Shown here one piece after another: positions 16,668 to 23,596 of a DNA stretch of 26,932 nucleotides (its first letter is position 1; the number at the start of each line of letters is the position of its first letter). Where the stretch lies: the NCBI GenBank assembly GCA_946479615.1, contig CAMLGR010000052.1:1-26932 (forward strand). Direction: 5' to 3'. The position numbers and the translations under genes were made by a program. Source of the DNA: an uncultured Bacteroidota bacterium (lineage in GTDB: Bacteria > Bacteroidota > Bacteroidia > Chitinophagales > Chitinophagaceae). The notes under the pieces are model-generated. The model was given only the letters and a program-made list of their open reading frames with translations. It did no database searches and was not told where the DNA came from.

Positions 16668-16795
16668 CTATGTGTGTATCTCTATGTGCCCCTATGTGCC
16701 TATGTGGTAAATCTACGCTGGTCAGCTATAGTACTATTATAGCATTGCGTAATCTCACCACATAGGCACATAGGGGCATAGGAATACACACATAG
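16668..16795. repeat. Nested intergenic palindrome, CCACATAGG word family (copy 2)
   Basis: The left arm 16668-16708 and right arm 16757-16795 match except for a two-base gap and a few changes. They carry CCTATGTGCCTATGTGGT and its complement. Weaker pairing continues inward (TGGTAAATCTACGC with the complement of GCGTAATCTCACCA), and a small hairpin GCTATA / TATAGC (16725-16743) sits at the centre. The arms share CTATGTGTGTAT and CCTATGTGGTA with copy 1 at 7336-7416. It lies between the SDR and uxuA genes, inside a likely operon. Confidence 0.9.
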
Positions 16796-16806
16796 ATTTA
16801 AAATAT

Positions 16807-17622
16807 TTACACTCCGCTGTAAGCCAGGAATCCTCCATCTACAACAACGGAGGTTCCGTTGACAAAAGCAGATTCATTACTTAGTAACCAGACCAGCGCA
16901 CCGGTCAGTTCTTCCGGTTTTCCGAACCGGCTGAAAGGTGTTTGCTGAATGATGGTCTGACCGCGTTTGGTTAATTCGCCCGAACTTTCCGTGAGCAGGG
17001 ATCTGTTTTGTTCGGTGAGGAAAAATCCAGGTACCAGTGCATTCATCCGTAATGCATCGTTATAACGATTAGCCAGTTCTACCGCAAACCAGCGCGTATA
17101 ACTTTCTATCGCTGCTTTTGCCAGGCTATACCCCAATACTCTTGTCAATGCTTTATGCGCCGTCACCGATGAAATGTTTACAATACTACCAGTACCTGCT
17201 GTAGAAATGATAGCTGGCCCGAACACCTGTGTCGGCAACAGCGTTCCAAATAAATTCAGGTCCATTACTTTCCGCAGTGCATCCAAATTCAGATTGAAAA
17301 CGCCATCGGTTGGCGATACCACCGCTTCAGGGATATTACCTCCGGCAGCATTTACCAGTCCATCGATCTTCCCAAAACTGCCGATCATTTTTTCTTTGGC
17401 AGCTACCAGTTCTCCTTCCTGTAATACATCCGCCACCAGTGCAACAGCCTTGCCGCCGTTTTGATTGATCTCGGCGGCCCGTTGTTCTGCTACCGGTTTA
17501 TTTCTTCCGAGGATACCAACTGCAGCGCCGGCTGCTGCCAATGCTTTATTGAATTCATAGCCGAGTATACCAGTGCCACCGGTAACAATGACTGCCTTGC
17601 CTTCCATTTGTTTTCCAGACAT
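16807..17622 (-). CDS. SDR oxidoreductase, likely D-fructuronate reductase (mannonate oxidoreductase)
   Basis: 271 residues from ATG 17622. An in-frame TTG at 17664 falls in a promoter-like box and is rejected; ATG 17607 is another option. It has a Rossmann fold with TGGTGILG (14-21), NAAGG (91-95), catalytic S151/S152, Y165 and K169 (GYSLAKA). The C-terminus VDGGFLAYSGV is typical of SDRs annotated as mannonate oxidoreductases in Bacteroidota. It would reduce D-fructuronate to D-mannonate with NAD(P)H, giving the substrate of the adjacent UxuA. Reduction of an unsaturated uronate keto acid (DEH reductase) is the alternative, since a lyase gene is close by. Both enzymes lie on the - strand opposite a LacI regulator that likely controls them. 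Confidence 0.85.
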   Translation of the reverse strand: MSGKQMEGKAVIVTGGTGILGYEFNKALAAAGAAVGILGRNKPVAEQRAAEINQNGGKAVALVADVLQEGELVAAKEKMIGSFGKIDGLVNAAGGNIPEAVVSPTDGVFNLNLDALRKVMDLNLFGTLLPTQVFGPAIISTAGTGSIVNISSVTAHKALTRVLGYSLAKAAIESYTRWFAVELANRYNDALRMNALVPGFFLTEQNRSLLTESSGELTKRGQTIIQQTPFSRFGKPEELTGALVWLLSNESAFVNGTSVVVDGGFLAYSGV

Positions 17623-17661
17623 ACTATATTTTTTGATGATACGTGTATTTGCGGGGGCGTA

Positions 17662-17670
17662 CAAAGAATA
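17662..17670 (-). promoter_or_regulatory. Possible -7 box of the SDR-uxuA transcript
   Basis: On the - strand the bases read TATTCTTTG, one base longer than the TAnnTTTG box. This would place transcription start near 17655, about 33 bases before the ATG at 17622. No clear -33 TTTG is seen at the normal spacing, so support is weak. It helps to reject the TTG at 17664 as start codon. Confidence 0.3.
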
Positions 17671-17788
17671 TTCAGCTACCTATGTTATCTTTTGTACATC
17701 ATGTAAGTAAAAGCCTTTATTTGCACACGAATCGATTACAAATTGCACTATTTCTGCTAAAGACTGTTACAATAAAACAGAGTTTTTA

Positions 17789-17802
17789 CGCAAACGTTTA
17801 CG
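17789..17802. promoter_or_regulatory. LacI-type operator, site 1 (before the regulator gene)
   Basis: CGCAAACGTTTACG has the central-CG palindrome AAACGTTT typical of LacI-family operators. It ends 10 bases before a -7-like box (TACCTTTA, 17813-17820) and 38 bases before the regulator's ATG, in position to block transcription. The same 14-base frame CGnAAACGTTTnCG recurs at 18870-18883. Confidence 0.6.
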
Positions 17803-17812
17803 GAGCTTGGAC

Positions 17813-17820
17813 TACCTTTA
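17813..17820 (+). promoter_or_regulatory. Probable -7 box of the LacI regulator gene
   Basis: TACCTTTA differs from TAnnTTTG only at the last base and lies 19 bases before the ATG at 17840, just downstream of operator site 1. The -33 element is not clear. Confidence 0.35.
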
Positions 17821-17839
17821 TGTTTGACAGATACCTGCT

Positions 17840-18859
17840 ATGAAAAATGTGAACCTTAAATTACTGGCAAAAGAACTTGGACTGGCTATTTCCACTGTGT
17901 CGCGGGCATTACGGGATAGTCATGAGATCAGCCCGGAAACCAAAAAGCGGGTGCAGGAACTGGCGGATAAACTGGGGTTCCATCCAAATCCACATGCAAG
18001 CAGTCTCCGGAAGAATAAAAGCAAAACGATTGCGGTAATCGTTCCCGAAATCGAGAATAATTTTTTCTCCCAAGCGATCAATGGCGTGGAACTGATCGCG
18101 CAGGAGAAAGGATATCATGTACTGATCTACCTGACACATGAGAATGATAAACTGGAAAAAGATTTTATTCAACTCCTGCGAAACGGGCGGGTAGACGGGT
18201 TGATGATCTCTTTATCCAATACAACCAGTTCATTTGAACATTTGGAAGCCTGTAAAGAATCCGAATTGCCTTTTGTATTTTTTGACCGTGTGATCGATGA
18301 GTTCGATGTTCCGAATATCACCACGGATGATGTAGATATTTCTTTTAAAGCAACCGAGCATCTTATTAAAAAAGGTTGTGAGCGGATCGCTTTTCTTTCC
18401 ATGTCGGATCATCTTTCCATCAGTAAACGCCGTCTATCGGGTTATCAAAAAGCCATTGAGAAATTACAACCGGGAGGCTGGCAGCGAATTGTTGAATGCA
18501 GTCCTGATAATGAAAAAACAAGGGATATCATCCGTGAGCTGTTGCAACAGGAGGATGCGCCTGATGGCATTTTTGCTTCGGTGGAACGGTTTGCGATCAA
18601 TACTTATGAGGTATGCCAGGAATTAAATATTTCCATTCCTGCGAAAATAAAAGTGATCGGTTTTTCCAATCTTTCGGCAGCGGCGCTTTTTCATCCACCA
18701 CTGACCACGATCGTACAACCTGCCTATGAAATAGGTCGTGAAGCAGCTACCATTTTATTTAAAATCATAGAGAATAAAAAGCTGTTATCCTCTGAAATGA
18801 AAGTGGTATTGCCGTCGGAACTGATCATCCGGAGATCGACTACAAAAGTCTCAACGTAA
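17840..18859 (+). CDS. LacI-family transcription regulator
   Basis: 339 residues. The N-terminal LacI helix-turn-helix (3-25: LKLLAKELGLAISTVSRALRDS) and hinge (HPNPHASSLRKNKS, about 50-63) are complete. A periplasmic-binding-like sensor domain runs from KTIAVIVPEIENNFF (about 64) to the end. It sits between the - strand uxuA/SDR pair and the + strand lyase gene. The matching operator-like sites before its own start and directly after its stop suggest that it represses itself and the lyase, and perhaps the divergent uronate genes. The inducer is likely a uronate or keto-acid intermediate; this follows from the neighbours, not from the sensor domain itself. Confidence 0.93.
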   Translation: MKNVNLKLLAKELGLAISTVSRALRDSHEISPETKKRVQELADKLGFHPNPHASSLRKNKSKTIAVIVPEIENNFFSQAINGVELIAQEKGYHVLIYLTHENDKLEKDFIQLLRNGRVDGLMISLSNTTSSFEHLEACKESELPFVFFDRVIDEFDVPNITTDDVDISFKATEHLIKKGCERIAFLSMSDHLSISKRRLSGYQKAIEKLQPGGWQRIVECSPDNEKTRDIIRELLQQEDAPDGIFASVERFAINTYEVCQELNISIPAKIKVIGFSNLSAAALFHPPLTTIVQPAYEIGREAATILFKIIENKKLLSSEMKVVLPSELIIRRSTTKVST

Positions 18860-18869
18860 TTATACCCGG

Positions 18870-18883
18870 CGGAAACGTTTGCG
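18870..18883. promoter_or_regulatory. LacI-type operator, site 2 (before the lyase gene)
   Basis: CGGAAACGTTTGCG is the second copy of the CGnAAACGTTTnCG sequence. It lies 11 bases after the regulator's stop and 59 bases before the lyase ATG. It contains a TTTG that could serve as the -33 element, but no matching -7 box is evident. Confidence 0.6.
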
Positions 18884-18941
18884 TAGAAAACTGTGTCACT
18901 CCCCGGAATTGTAAGAACTTCCCTGTACAACTACACGCTGT

Positions 18942-20144
18942 ATGAACCGTAAATTGGTAATGTTATTTGCAGGTCTTTTATTCTTCACTTCCCTTCCTGG
19001 CCAATTACCTGCTGTTTACCTGTGGAATGCGCAACAATTGGCTATACAAAAGAAAAAATTTCAGCAAAAAGATAAAGAGGTAATATCATTAGTTGATACG
19101 CTCGAACAACGGGCACAGGCTTTATTATCCATGCGACCTGTTTCTGTCATGGACAAGGCATTCACTCCTGCGAGCGGAAGCAAACATGACTATATGAGCC
19201 AGGCACCGTATTTCTGGTATGACAGTACAAAACCAAACGGATTGCCTTATCTGCGAAGGGATGGAGTGAGAAACCCGGAGATCAATAAGATTACCGATCA
19301 TAAAAGTCTCGATGAACTGGAAAGCGCCAGCCGTATTTTATCATTAGCCTGGTATTTCACCGGTAAAGAGGACTATGCTGCTAAAGCAGTGTCTTTGCTG
19401 CGCGTGTTTTTTATCAACGTGGACACTAAAATGAATCCTAACCTGGATTATGCACAAGGCATTCCGGGAATCACCAATGGTCGTGGCATAGGTATTATTG
19501 AAACGAGATCGTTGACCACTATTGCCAATGCAATTGGCTTGTTGGCAGGTGCAAAATCATTGACGCCAACCGATATCAAATCATTGAAACAATGGTATGC
19601 CCGATACCTCGACTGGTTACTGACCAGTAAAAACGGAAAGGAAGAAAATGCAGCAAAGAATAATCATGGTGTATGGTTTTCTGTACAGGTGGTGGGTCTT
19701 GCTTTATTTACCGGGGATATGGCCAAAGCCAAACAATTAGCGCAGAAAGCAAAAAGCCGGATCGACAGCCAGGTAGATAAAGAAGGGAAAATGCCATTGG
19801 AACTGGAAAGGACCAATGCGCTGTCCTATACCAATTTTAACCTGGAAGCCTGGTTTGATCTCGCTATACTGGCTCAACATGCGGGTGTTGATCTCTGGCA
19901 GTATAGGAATAAAGAAGGCGCCGGCATACAAACCGCACTTGATTGGTTTATTCCCTATGCACTGGGTGAAAAGCAATGGCCTTACCAGCAGATCGGCCAT
20001 TATAACAACGCTGATCTTTACCCGATCCTGTTACAAGCGGCCTGCATTTATACTAATAATAATTATCTTGAGCCGGCTGACAAAGTGAAGAAAAATGATT
20101 TCCTTTATAAATTGCTTAGTTGTACGACCCGGTTTCGGCAATAA
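18942..20144 (+). CDS. Secreted polysaccharide lyase, alginate_lyase-domain (PL5/PL38-like)
   Basis: 400 residues, with a signal peptide at about 1-20 (LFFTSLPGQ). It is an (alpha/alpha) toroid of the alginate_lyase fold. The catalytic set can be read: N241/H242 in KNNHGVWF, R290 in LERT and Y296 in LSYTNFN, as in PL5 and PL38 lyases. Substrate-contact motifs are SQAPYFWYDS (86-95) and GRGIGIIETRS (180-190). It cleaves a uronic acid polymer by beta-elimination in the periplasm. Name-based annotation would say alginate lyase, but the linked genes are for the glucuronate route (uxuA, fructuronate reductase) and no alginate gene set is present, so a glucuronan-type substrate is more likely. It is probably controlled by the LacI regulator upstream through the site at 18870-18883. 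Confidence 0.85.
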   Translation: MNRKLVMLFAGLLFFTSLPGQLPAVYLWNAQQLAIQKKKFQQKDKEVISLVDTLEQRAQALLSMRPVSVMDKAFTPASGSKHDYMSQAPYFWYDSTKPNGLPYLRRDGVRNPEINKITDHKSLDELESASRILSLAWYFTGKEDYAAKAVSLLRVFFINVDTKMNPNLDYAQGIPGITNGRGIGIIETRSLTTIANAIGLLAGAKSLTPTDIKSLKQWYARYLDWLLTSKNGKEENAAKNNHGVWFSVQVVGLALFTGDMAKAKQLAQKAKSRIDSQVDKEGKMPLELERTNALSYTNFNLEAWFDLAILAQHAGVDLWQYRNKEGAGIQTALDWFIPYALGEKQWPYQQIGHYNNADLYPILLQAACIYTNNNYLEPADKVKKNDFLYKLLSCTTRFRQ

Positions 20145-20263
20145 ATGCCTCAGCGCAAGAAATCTTCCTTTTTTAGTCTCTAAGAACAGGAATCCCCGCC
20201 CATTTTCGTTGGCATATCTATTGTGGATGATACCACATATTATTTATCATTTATAACCTCAAT

Positions 20264-21481
20264 ATGAAAAGATCATTTATTTTAATGACGGGACTATGTT
20301 TAGTAGGCCTGTCATCTCTCTTTGCACAGAAGACCAGCCGGCCCAACCAGGTCGTATTACCTGAACCATCTGAATCTTTCCGTAAGAACAGTAAGGTGAT
20401 TGGCTGGCCTGAAGGAAAAACACCCATAGCACCCGAAGGTTTTGTAGTAACAAAATTTGCTGACCAGTTGAATACCCCGCGCTGGATTTACATAACTCCC
20501 GGGGGAGATATTCTTGTAGCCGAATCAAGAACCGGACGGAACAGTCCCAATGACATCATTCTTCTTCGCGACACCAATAATGATGGTGTGGCAGATAGCA
20601 GGCAGCCTTTTATGACGGGATTGAAACAACCACTGGGCATGCTTGCACTGAAGGATTGGTTTTATGTAGGTAATACAGATGCTGTTTTCCGGTTCCCGTA
20701 TAAAGCCGGGCAATTACAGATTACAGAACCCGGGCAAAAAATACTTGACCTGACCCCGGGTGGTTATAATAATCACTGGACAAGAAATATTGTAGCGAAT
20801 AAAGATGGTTCCAAATTATATGTATCGGTTGGTTCGGGAAGTAATGTAGCCGAATATGGAATGGATAATGAAAACAGGAGGGCCAATATTCTTGAGATCA
20901 ATCCTGATGGATCGGGTGAAAGAGTATTTGCAAGTGGTTTGCGCAACCCGGTAGGCATGGCCTGGGAGCCGGTGACCGGCGCTTTATGGACAGCTGTGAA
21001 TGAACGTGACAATCTGGGCGATGAGTTAGTGCCTGATTATATTACTTCGGTAAAAGAGGGTGGTTTTTATGGATGGCCTTATTCCTATTTTGGACAACAT
21101 GAAGATCCGAGGTTGAAAGGACAGCGTCCGGATTTAGTGGCAAAGGCAATAGTACCTGATGTTCCGGTAGGTGCACATACGGCTTCTCTGGGACTTGCTT
21201 TTTATACCAAGACCCTGTTTCCTGTCAGGTATCATGGCGGTGCATTTGTGGGACAGCATGGTTCTTGGAACCGTTCCGTTTTTTCCGGTTACAAAGTGGT
21301 GTTTGTACCATTTACTAATGGTGTTCCGGGTCAGCCGGAAGATTTTTTAACGGGTTTTATTGCTAATGAGGCCAGTAATGAGGTGTATGGAAGACCGGTT
21401 GGTGTAGCTGTTTTAGCGGATGGGTCATTGCTGGTGGCCGATGATGGGGGGAATATCATCTGGAGGGTCAGTAAGAAATAA
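20264..21481 (+). CDS. Secreted sorbosone dehydrogenase-like beta-propeller protein
   Basis: 405 residues, with a signal peptide at about 1-21 (LSSLFAQ). It is a six-bladed propeller of the soluble glucose/sorbosone dehydrogenase family, seen in FVVTKFADQLNTPRWIYITPGGDILVAES (start), GYNNHWTRNIV, YVSVGSGSNV, FASGLRNPVGMAWEP, DNLGDELVPDYI and GQHGSWNRSVFSGYKVVFV. Family members bind PQQ and oxidise aldoses, but many Bacteroidota homologues have no shown activity and PQQ synthesis is not seen here. The gene lies 119 bases after the lyase on the same strand. Co-transcription is possible but not shown, and the 20145-20263 gap shows no terminator or clear promoter. The stop codon is immediately followed by a repeat cluster. 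Confidence 0.85.
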   Translation: MKRSFILMTGLCLVGLSSLFAQKTSRPNQVVLPEPSESFRKNSKVIGWPEGKTPIAPEGFVVTKFADQLNTPRWIYITPGGDILVAESRTGRNSPNDIILLRDTNNDGVADSRQPFMTGLKQPLGMLALKDWFYVGNTDAVFRFPYKAGQLQITEPGQKILDLTPGGYNNHWTRNIVANKDGSKLYVSVGSGSNVAEYGMDNENRRANILEINPDGSGERVFASGLRNPVGMAWEPVTGALWTAVNERDNLGDELVPDYITSVKEGGFYGWPYSYFGQHEDPRLKGQRPDLVAKAIVPDVPVGAHTASLGLAFYTKTLFPVRYHGGAFVGQHGSWNRSVFSGYKVVFVPFTNGVPGQPEDFLTGFIANEASNEVYGRPVGVAVLADGSLLVADDGGNIIWRVSKK

Positions 21482-21482
21482 C

Positions 21483-21570
21483 AAGGTGACACCTCCAATG
21501 CAAGGTGTCACCCTCAAAATAGCCTGTATTTTCATCACAAGGTGTCACCTTGTAGTCAAGGTGACACCTT
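21483..21570. repeat. Cluster of four AGGTG(A/T)CACCT units
   Basis: Four quasi-palindromic units occur: AAGGTGACACCT (21483-21494), AAGGTGTCACCC (21502-21513), AAGGTGTCACCT (21539-21550) and AAGGTGACACCT (21558-21569). The centre base runs A, T, T, A, so units 1+2 and 3+4 can form two hairpins. It begins two bases after the propeller gene's stop codon and no T-run follows directly. Confidence 0.85.
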
Positions 21571-21695
21571 CACATTCCAACAGATTCATTAACCTTAAAT
21601 AACATATGCCTTAACGTTTCCTTATACCGTTTTTGGCACGATGGCATTTGCTTTGGATATAGTAAAACATCTTCTAACAATTAAAATAAATAGTT

Positions 21696-22094
21696 ATGAA
21701 AAAGATTTTTACTCTCGCCATCGCCAGTTTGTTAACCCTTTCCATGTTTGCCGCTGACCGCAAACCCTCCGTAACACTGACTACCTCTAAAAAATTTGAA
21801 GTAGTGATCGATGGAAAAAGTTACGGCAGCGCATTGAACAGCACCATGAATGTTTCTAATATGTATAGCGGTCGCCACACGATCAAAGTATATTCACTGA
21901 AAAACTGTTTGTTCAGCAAACAAAGAAAACTCGTATCGACTTCTACTTTCCAGTTAAACCGCAGCGATATGAATATCTCTGTCGATAAATCCGGCCATAT
22001 TAATATCCGGGAAGAAAGAATTCCTTTCCGCAACGACAGGAATGATAAGAATGACAGGGATTGGAAACAGGGTCACGATAAGAAGAGATTCTAA
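21696..22094 (+). CDS. Small secreted basic protein, unknown function
   Basis: 132 residues, with a clear signal peptide (MKKIFTLAIASLLTLSMFA, cut near AAD at about 20). The mature domain (about 25-100) looks beta-rich, with KKFEVVIDGKSYG and MYSGRHTIKVYSL, a pattern seen in short carrier-like or PEGA-like beta domains. The C-terminus (about 106-132) is very polar, with repeated Asn-Asp-Arg/Lys (RNDRNDKNDRDW). I do not recognise a family. It is monocistronic, ends before a strong terminator at 22105-22150, and has no functional link to neighbours that can be read. The upstream gap holds a TTGGCACG/TTTGCTT pair that resembles a sigma-54 promoter but with wrong spacing. Confidence 0.8.
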   Translation: MKKIFTLAIASLLTLSMFAADRKPSVTLTTSKKFEVVIDGKSYGSALNSTMNVSNMYSGRHTIKVYSLKNCLFSKQRKLVSTSTFQLNRSDMNISVDKSGHINIREERIPFRNDRNDKNDRDWKQGHDKKRF

Positions 22095-22104
22095 ATTCTA
22101 AATT

Positions 22105-22150
22105 AAAAAATCAAAAGAGCGTCCTCACCAGGATGTTCTTTTGATTTTTT
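22105..22150. terminator. Bidirectional-type intrinsic terminator between convergent genes
   Basis: The 20-base arms (22105-22124 and 22131-22150) have a 6-base loop. They pair fully on + strand RNA if two G-U pairs are counted, and end in TTTTTT. A run of A's opens the left arm, so - strand RNA also ends in U's, with two mismatches. It stops the small secreted protein gene and probably the convergent reductase gene. Confidence 0.9.
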
Positions 22151-22158
22151 AATTTCAT

Positions 22159-22716
22159 CTATTTCTTTACCTCATACTGCAATACAAATGCTCCCGATTC
22201 AAAGTGCCGGGTGGCTATTAATTCAAGGTTAAGTTTTTGAGGAAGATTCGCTGTCTCAAACAAGCGTTTGCCTTTGCCCGGGAAAAGAGGCTGCATGCAA
22301 AAACGGAATTCGTCAATTACACCCGTCTCAATTAACGAAGAAAGCAAACCCGGACTGCCCATGATCAGCATGTCCTGGTATGTATCTTTTAACCGGGCTA
22401 TCGCTGCCGGCACTTCTTTTCCAATAATGCTGGCATTCTTCCACCCTGCTTCCTGCAAGGTTGTAGAAACAACGATCTTCGGAATGCGATCGATCAGGTG
22501 AGAAAATTCGAGAATAGAAGGAAGCCCCTCCTCCTGTGCTGCTACACCAGGCCAGTATTCCCTGAATAACAAAAATGTATTTTTCCCGAATACAACGGCA
22601 TCTGCCTGGCGTACAAGTTCATTGGCATATTCATGCAGTTCTTCGTCTGCGATCACAGCAGTATGATCACAAAAACCGTCGGGTGTAATGTTCAGCAAGG
22701 CGATTAATTTTCCCAT
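22159..22716 (-). CDS. Dihydrofolate reductase-family protein (RibD C-terminal-like)
   Basis: 185 residues of the DHFR/RibD-C fold. MGKLIALLNITPDGFCDH opens the first strand. AVVFGKNTFLLFREYWP (about 40-56) is the nucleotide-contact region of this family, and IMGSPGLLSSLIETGVIDEFRFCMQPLFPGKGKRLF (about 117-152) is the typical GS-rich loop and end. Such stand-alone proteins are likely NAD(P)H reductases of unknown substrate and are common as orphans. They are not the folate enzyme. There is no operon partner. A TTTTTACGGTAAAAA palindrome (22748-22762) about 32 bases upstream may be an operator. Family confident, function open. Confidence 0.88.
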   Translation of the reverse strand: MGKLIALLNITPDGFCDHTAVIADEELHEYANELVRQADAVVFGKNTFLLFREYWPGVAAQEEGLPSILEFSHLIDRIPKIVVSTTLQEAGWKNASIIGKEVPAAIARLKDTYQDMLIMGSPGLLSSLIETGVIDEFRFCMQPLFPGKGKRLFETANLPQKLNLELIATRHFESGAFVLQYEVKK

Positions 22717-22747
22717 GGTCGTTTTATTCTAAAATTACTATTTGTGG

Positions 22748-22762
22748 TTTTTACGGTAAAAA
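22748..22762. promoter_or_regulatory. Small palindrome upstream of the reductase gene
   Basis: TTTTTAC-G-GTAAAAA is a perfect 7+7 palindrome. On the - strand it sits about 20 bases upstream of TAATTTTA (22737-22730), one base off a -7 box, so it may overlap the -33 element of the reductase promoter. A similar sequence occurs at 22931-22950. Confidence 0.3.
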
Positions 22763-22811
22763 TTCATCAAAAACAGGGCAGTTTTACGCTAGGCCAGTAT
22801 TGGAGATGCCT

Positions 22812-22819
22812 TATGTTTG
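22812..22819 (+). promoter_or_regulatory. -7 box of the candidate small RNA
   Basis: TATGTTTG is an exact TAnnTTTG match ending four bases before the first base of the 17-base closing stem at 22823. That places the transcription start at about 22823. No gene starts nearby on this strand, and a clean -33 TTTG is lacking. Confidence 0.55.
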
Positions 22820-22822
22820 CAT

Positions 22823-22935
22823 CAGAAGTTGATTGATATACATTTTATCAATCCAATCCAATATCGTACCGAAGAACCCTGTCCAAACATCCTAAAAACC
22901 AATAAAATCCAATATCAGTCAGCTTCTGTTTTTTT
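22823..22935 (+). ncRNA. Candidate ~113-nt structured small RNA, 6S-like
   Basis: Bases 22823-22839 and 22912-22928 form a 17-base closing stem. It pairs fully in + strand RNA with two G-U pairs, which would be mismatches on the - strand, so the + strand is the transcribed one. A second stem, ATTTTAT (22842-22848) with ATAAAAT (22902-22908), stacks inside small bulges. A 53-base loop rich in CCAA and lacking strong pairing follows. The closing stem is directly followed by seven T's (22929-22935), so the molecule carries its own terminator, and a perfect -7 box ends four bases before the stem. No reading frame covers it. Size, rod shape with large internal loop, and self-contained promoter and terminator resemble the 6S-type RNA reported in Bacteroidota (6S-Flavo); the match is by form, not by an alignment. 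Confidence 0.65.
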
Positions 22936-22955
22936 ACCGTCCAGTAAAAAGAATT

Positions 22956-22988
22956 AAAAAAGGTCGTTGCCACGCAGCGGCCTTTTTT
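22956..22988 (+). terminator. Intrinsic terminator downstream of the small RNA
   Basis: The arms 22956-22969 and 22975-22988 pair at all 14 positions in + strand RNA (two G-U), with a 5-base loop and six T's at the end of the right arm. It follows the small RNA by 21 bases and could act as a back-up stop or insulate the lipoprotein promoter. Confidence 0.8.
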
Positions 22989-22990
22989 AT

Positions 22991-23022
22991 TTTGACTGCT
23001 CAAATATCTAGGTCTATGTTGT
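22991..23022 (+). promoter_or_regulatory. Possible promoter of the lipoprotein gene
   Basis: TTTG at 22991-22994 and TATGTTGT at 23015-23022 are 20 bases apart. The first six bases of the -7 box fit TAnnTT, but the end does not. Start of transcription would be near 23026, leaving about 28 bases before ATG 23054. Confidence 0.35.
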
Positions 23023-23053
23023 AAATTGGTTGTTAATACCAATGAATACTGTT

Positions 23054-23596
23054 ATGAAAAGGTACATACAACCACTGCTCCCCACCCTTTTACTCATATT
23101 CTCTGTTTCCTGCAATACTCCTCCTGAAAAATATTTTGATGTAGCCATATTGAATTGCAATACGATCGCAGGTTTTGGTGAAAGCCTCGACCGGTCGCTG
23201 GAATATCCTTCGGTTAGGTTGGTGCCGGGTACAAAAGATCAGACAGAACCGATGAAAAGAGCAGAAGTGATGAATGACCAGATTCATTATGTAGAAAAAA
23301 ACCTGTCAGACATTAATGACCTCAAAAAAACAGATGATACAAAAGATATCTTAGAATCATCGATCGCACTGCATGAATTTATCTTACCGGTTTATAAAAA
23401 TGAATATACACAACTGGCCAAATTATATGATGATAATGCCAGCAAAGAACAAATAGAAGCACAGAAACAGGATATCTTTACTAAATATGCCATCGAATTC
23501 GGCAAACGGTATGATGCCGTTACCAAAGCGGGTAAAGCCTATGCAACCAAACATGGGATCAAGGTGAACTGGGATATTCATACTTCCCCGCAATAA
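23054..23596 (+). CDS. Small lipoprotein, unknown function
   Basis: 180 residues from ATG 23054 (MKRYIQPLLP), the start that puts Lys-Arg directly before the hydrophobic core. ATG 23042 and TTG 23030 are in frame but add residues with no value to the signal. The lipobox is FSVSC, with cysteine at residue 20, so it is likely a lipoprotein of the envelope. The rest is mostly helical and charged (MKRAEVMNDQIHYVEKNLSDINDLKKTDD and ASKEQIEAQKQDIFTKYAIEFGKRYDAV), and may be a helical bundle. I do not recognise the family. There is no operon partner, and it follows the small RNA and its terminator. Confidence 0.8.
   Translation: MKRYIQPLLPTLLLIFSVSCNTPPEKYFDVAILNCNTIAGFGESLDRSLEYPSVRLVPGTKDQTEPMKRAEVMNDQIHYVEKNLSDINDLKKTDDTKDILESSIALHEFILPVYKNEYTQLAKLYDDNASKEQIEAQKQDIFTKYAIEFGKRYDAVTKAGKAYATKHGIKVNWDIHTSPQ

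Noticed and set aside
21631..21653. Possible sigma-54 promoter (TTGGCACG then TTTGCTT) before the small secreted protein gene
   Set aside because: Both boxes look good, but the gap between the GG and GC pairs is three bases too long, and sigma-54 tolerates almost no change in spacing.
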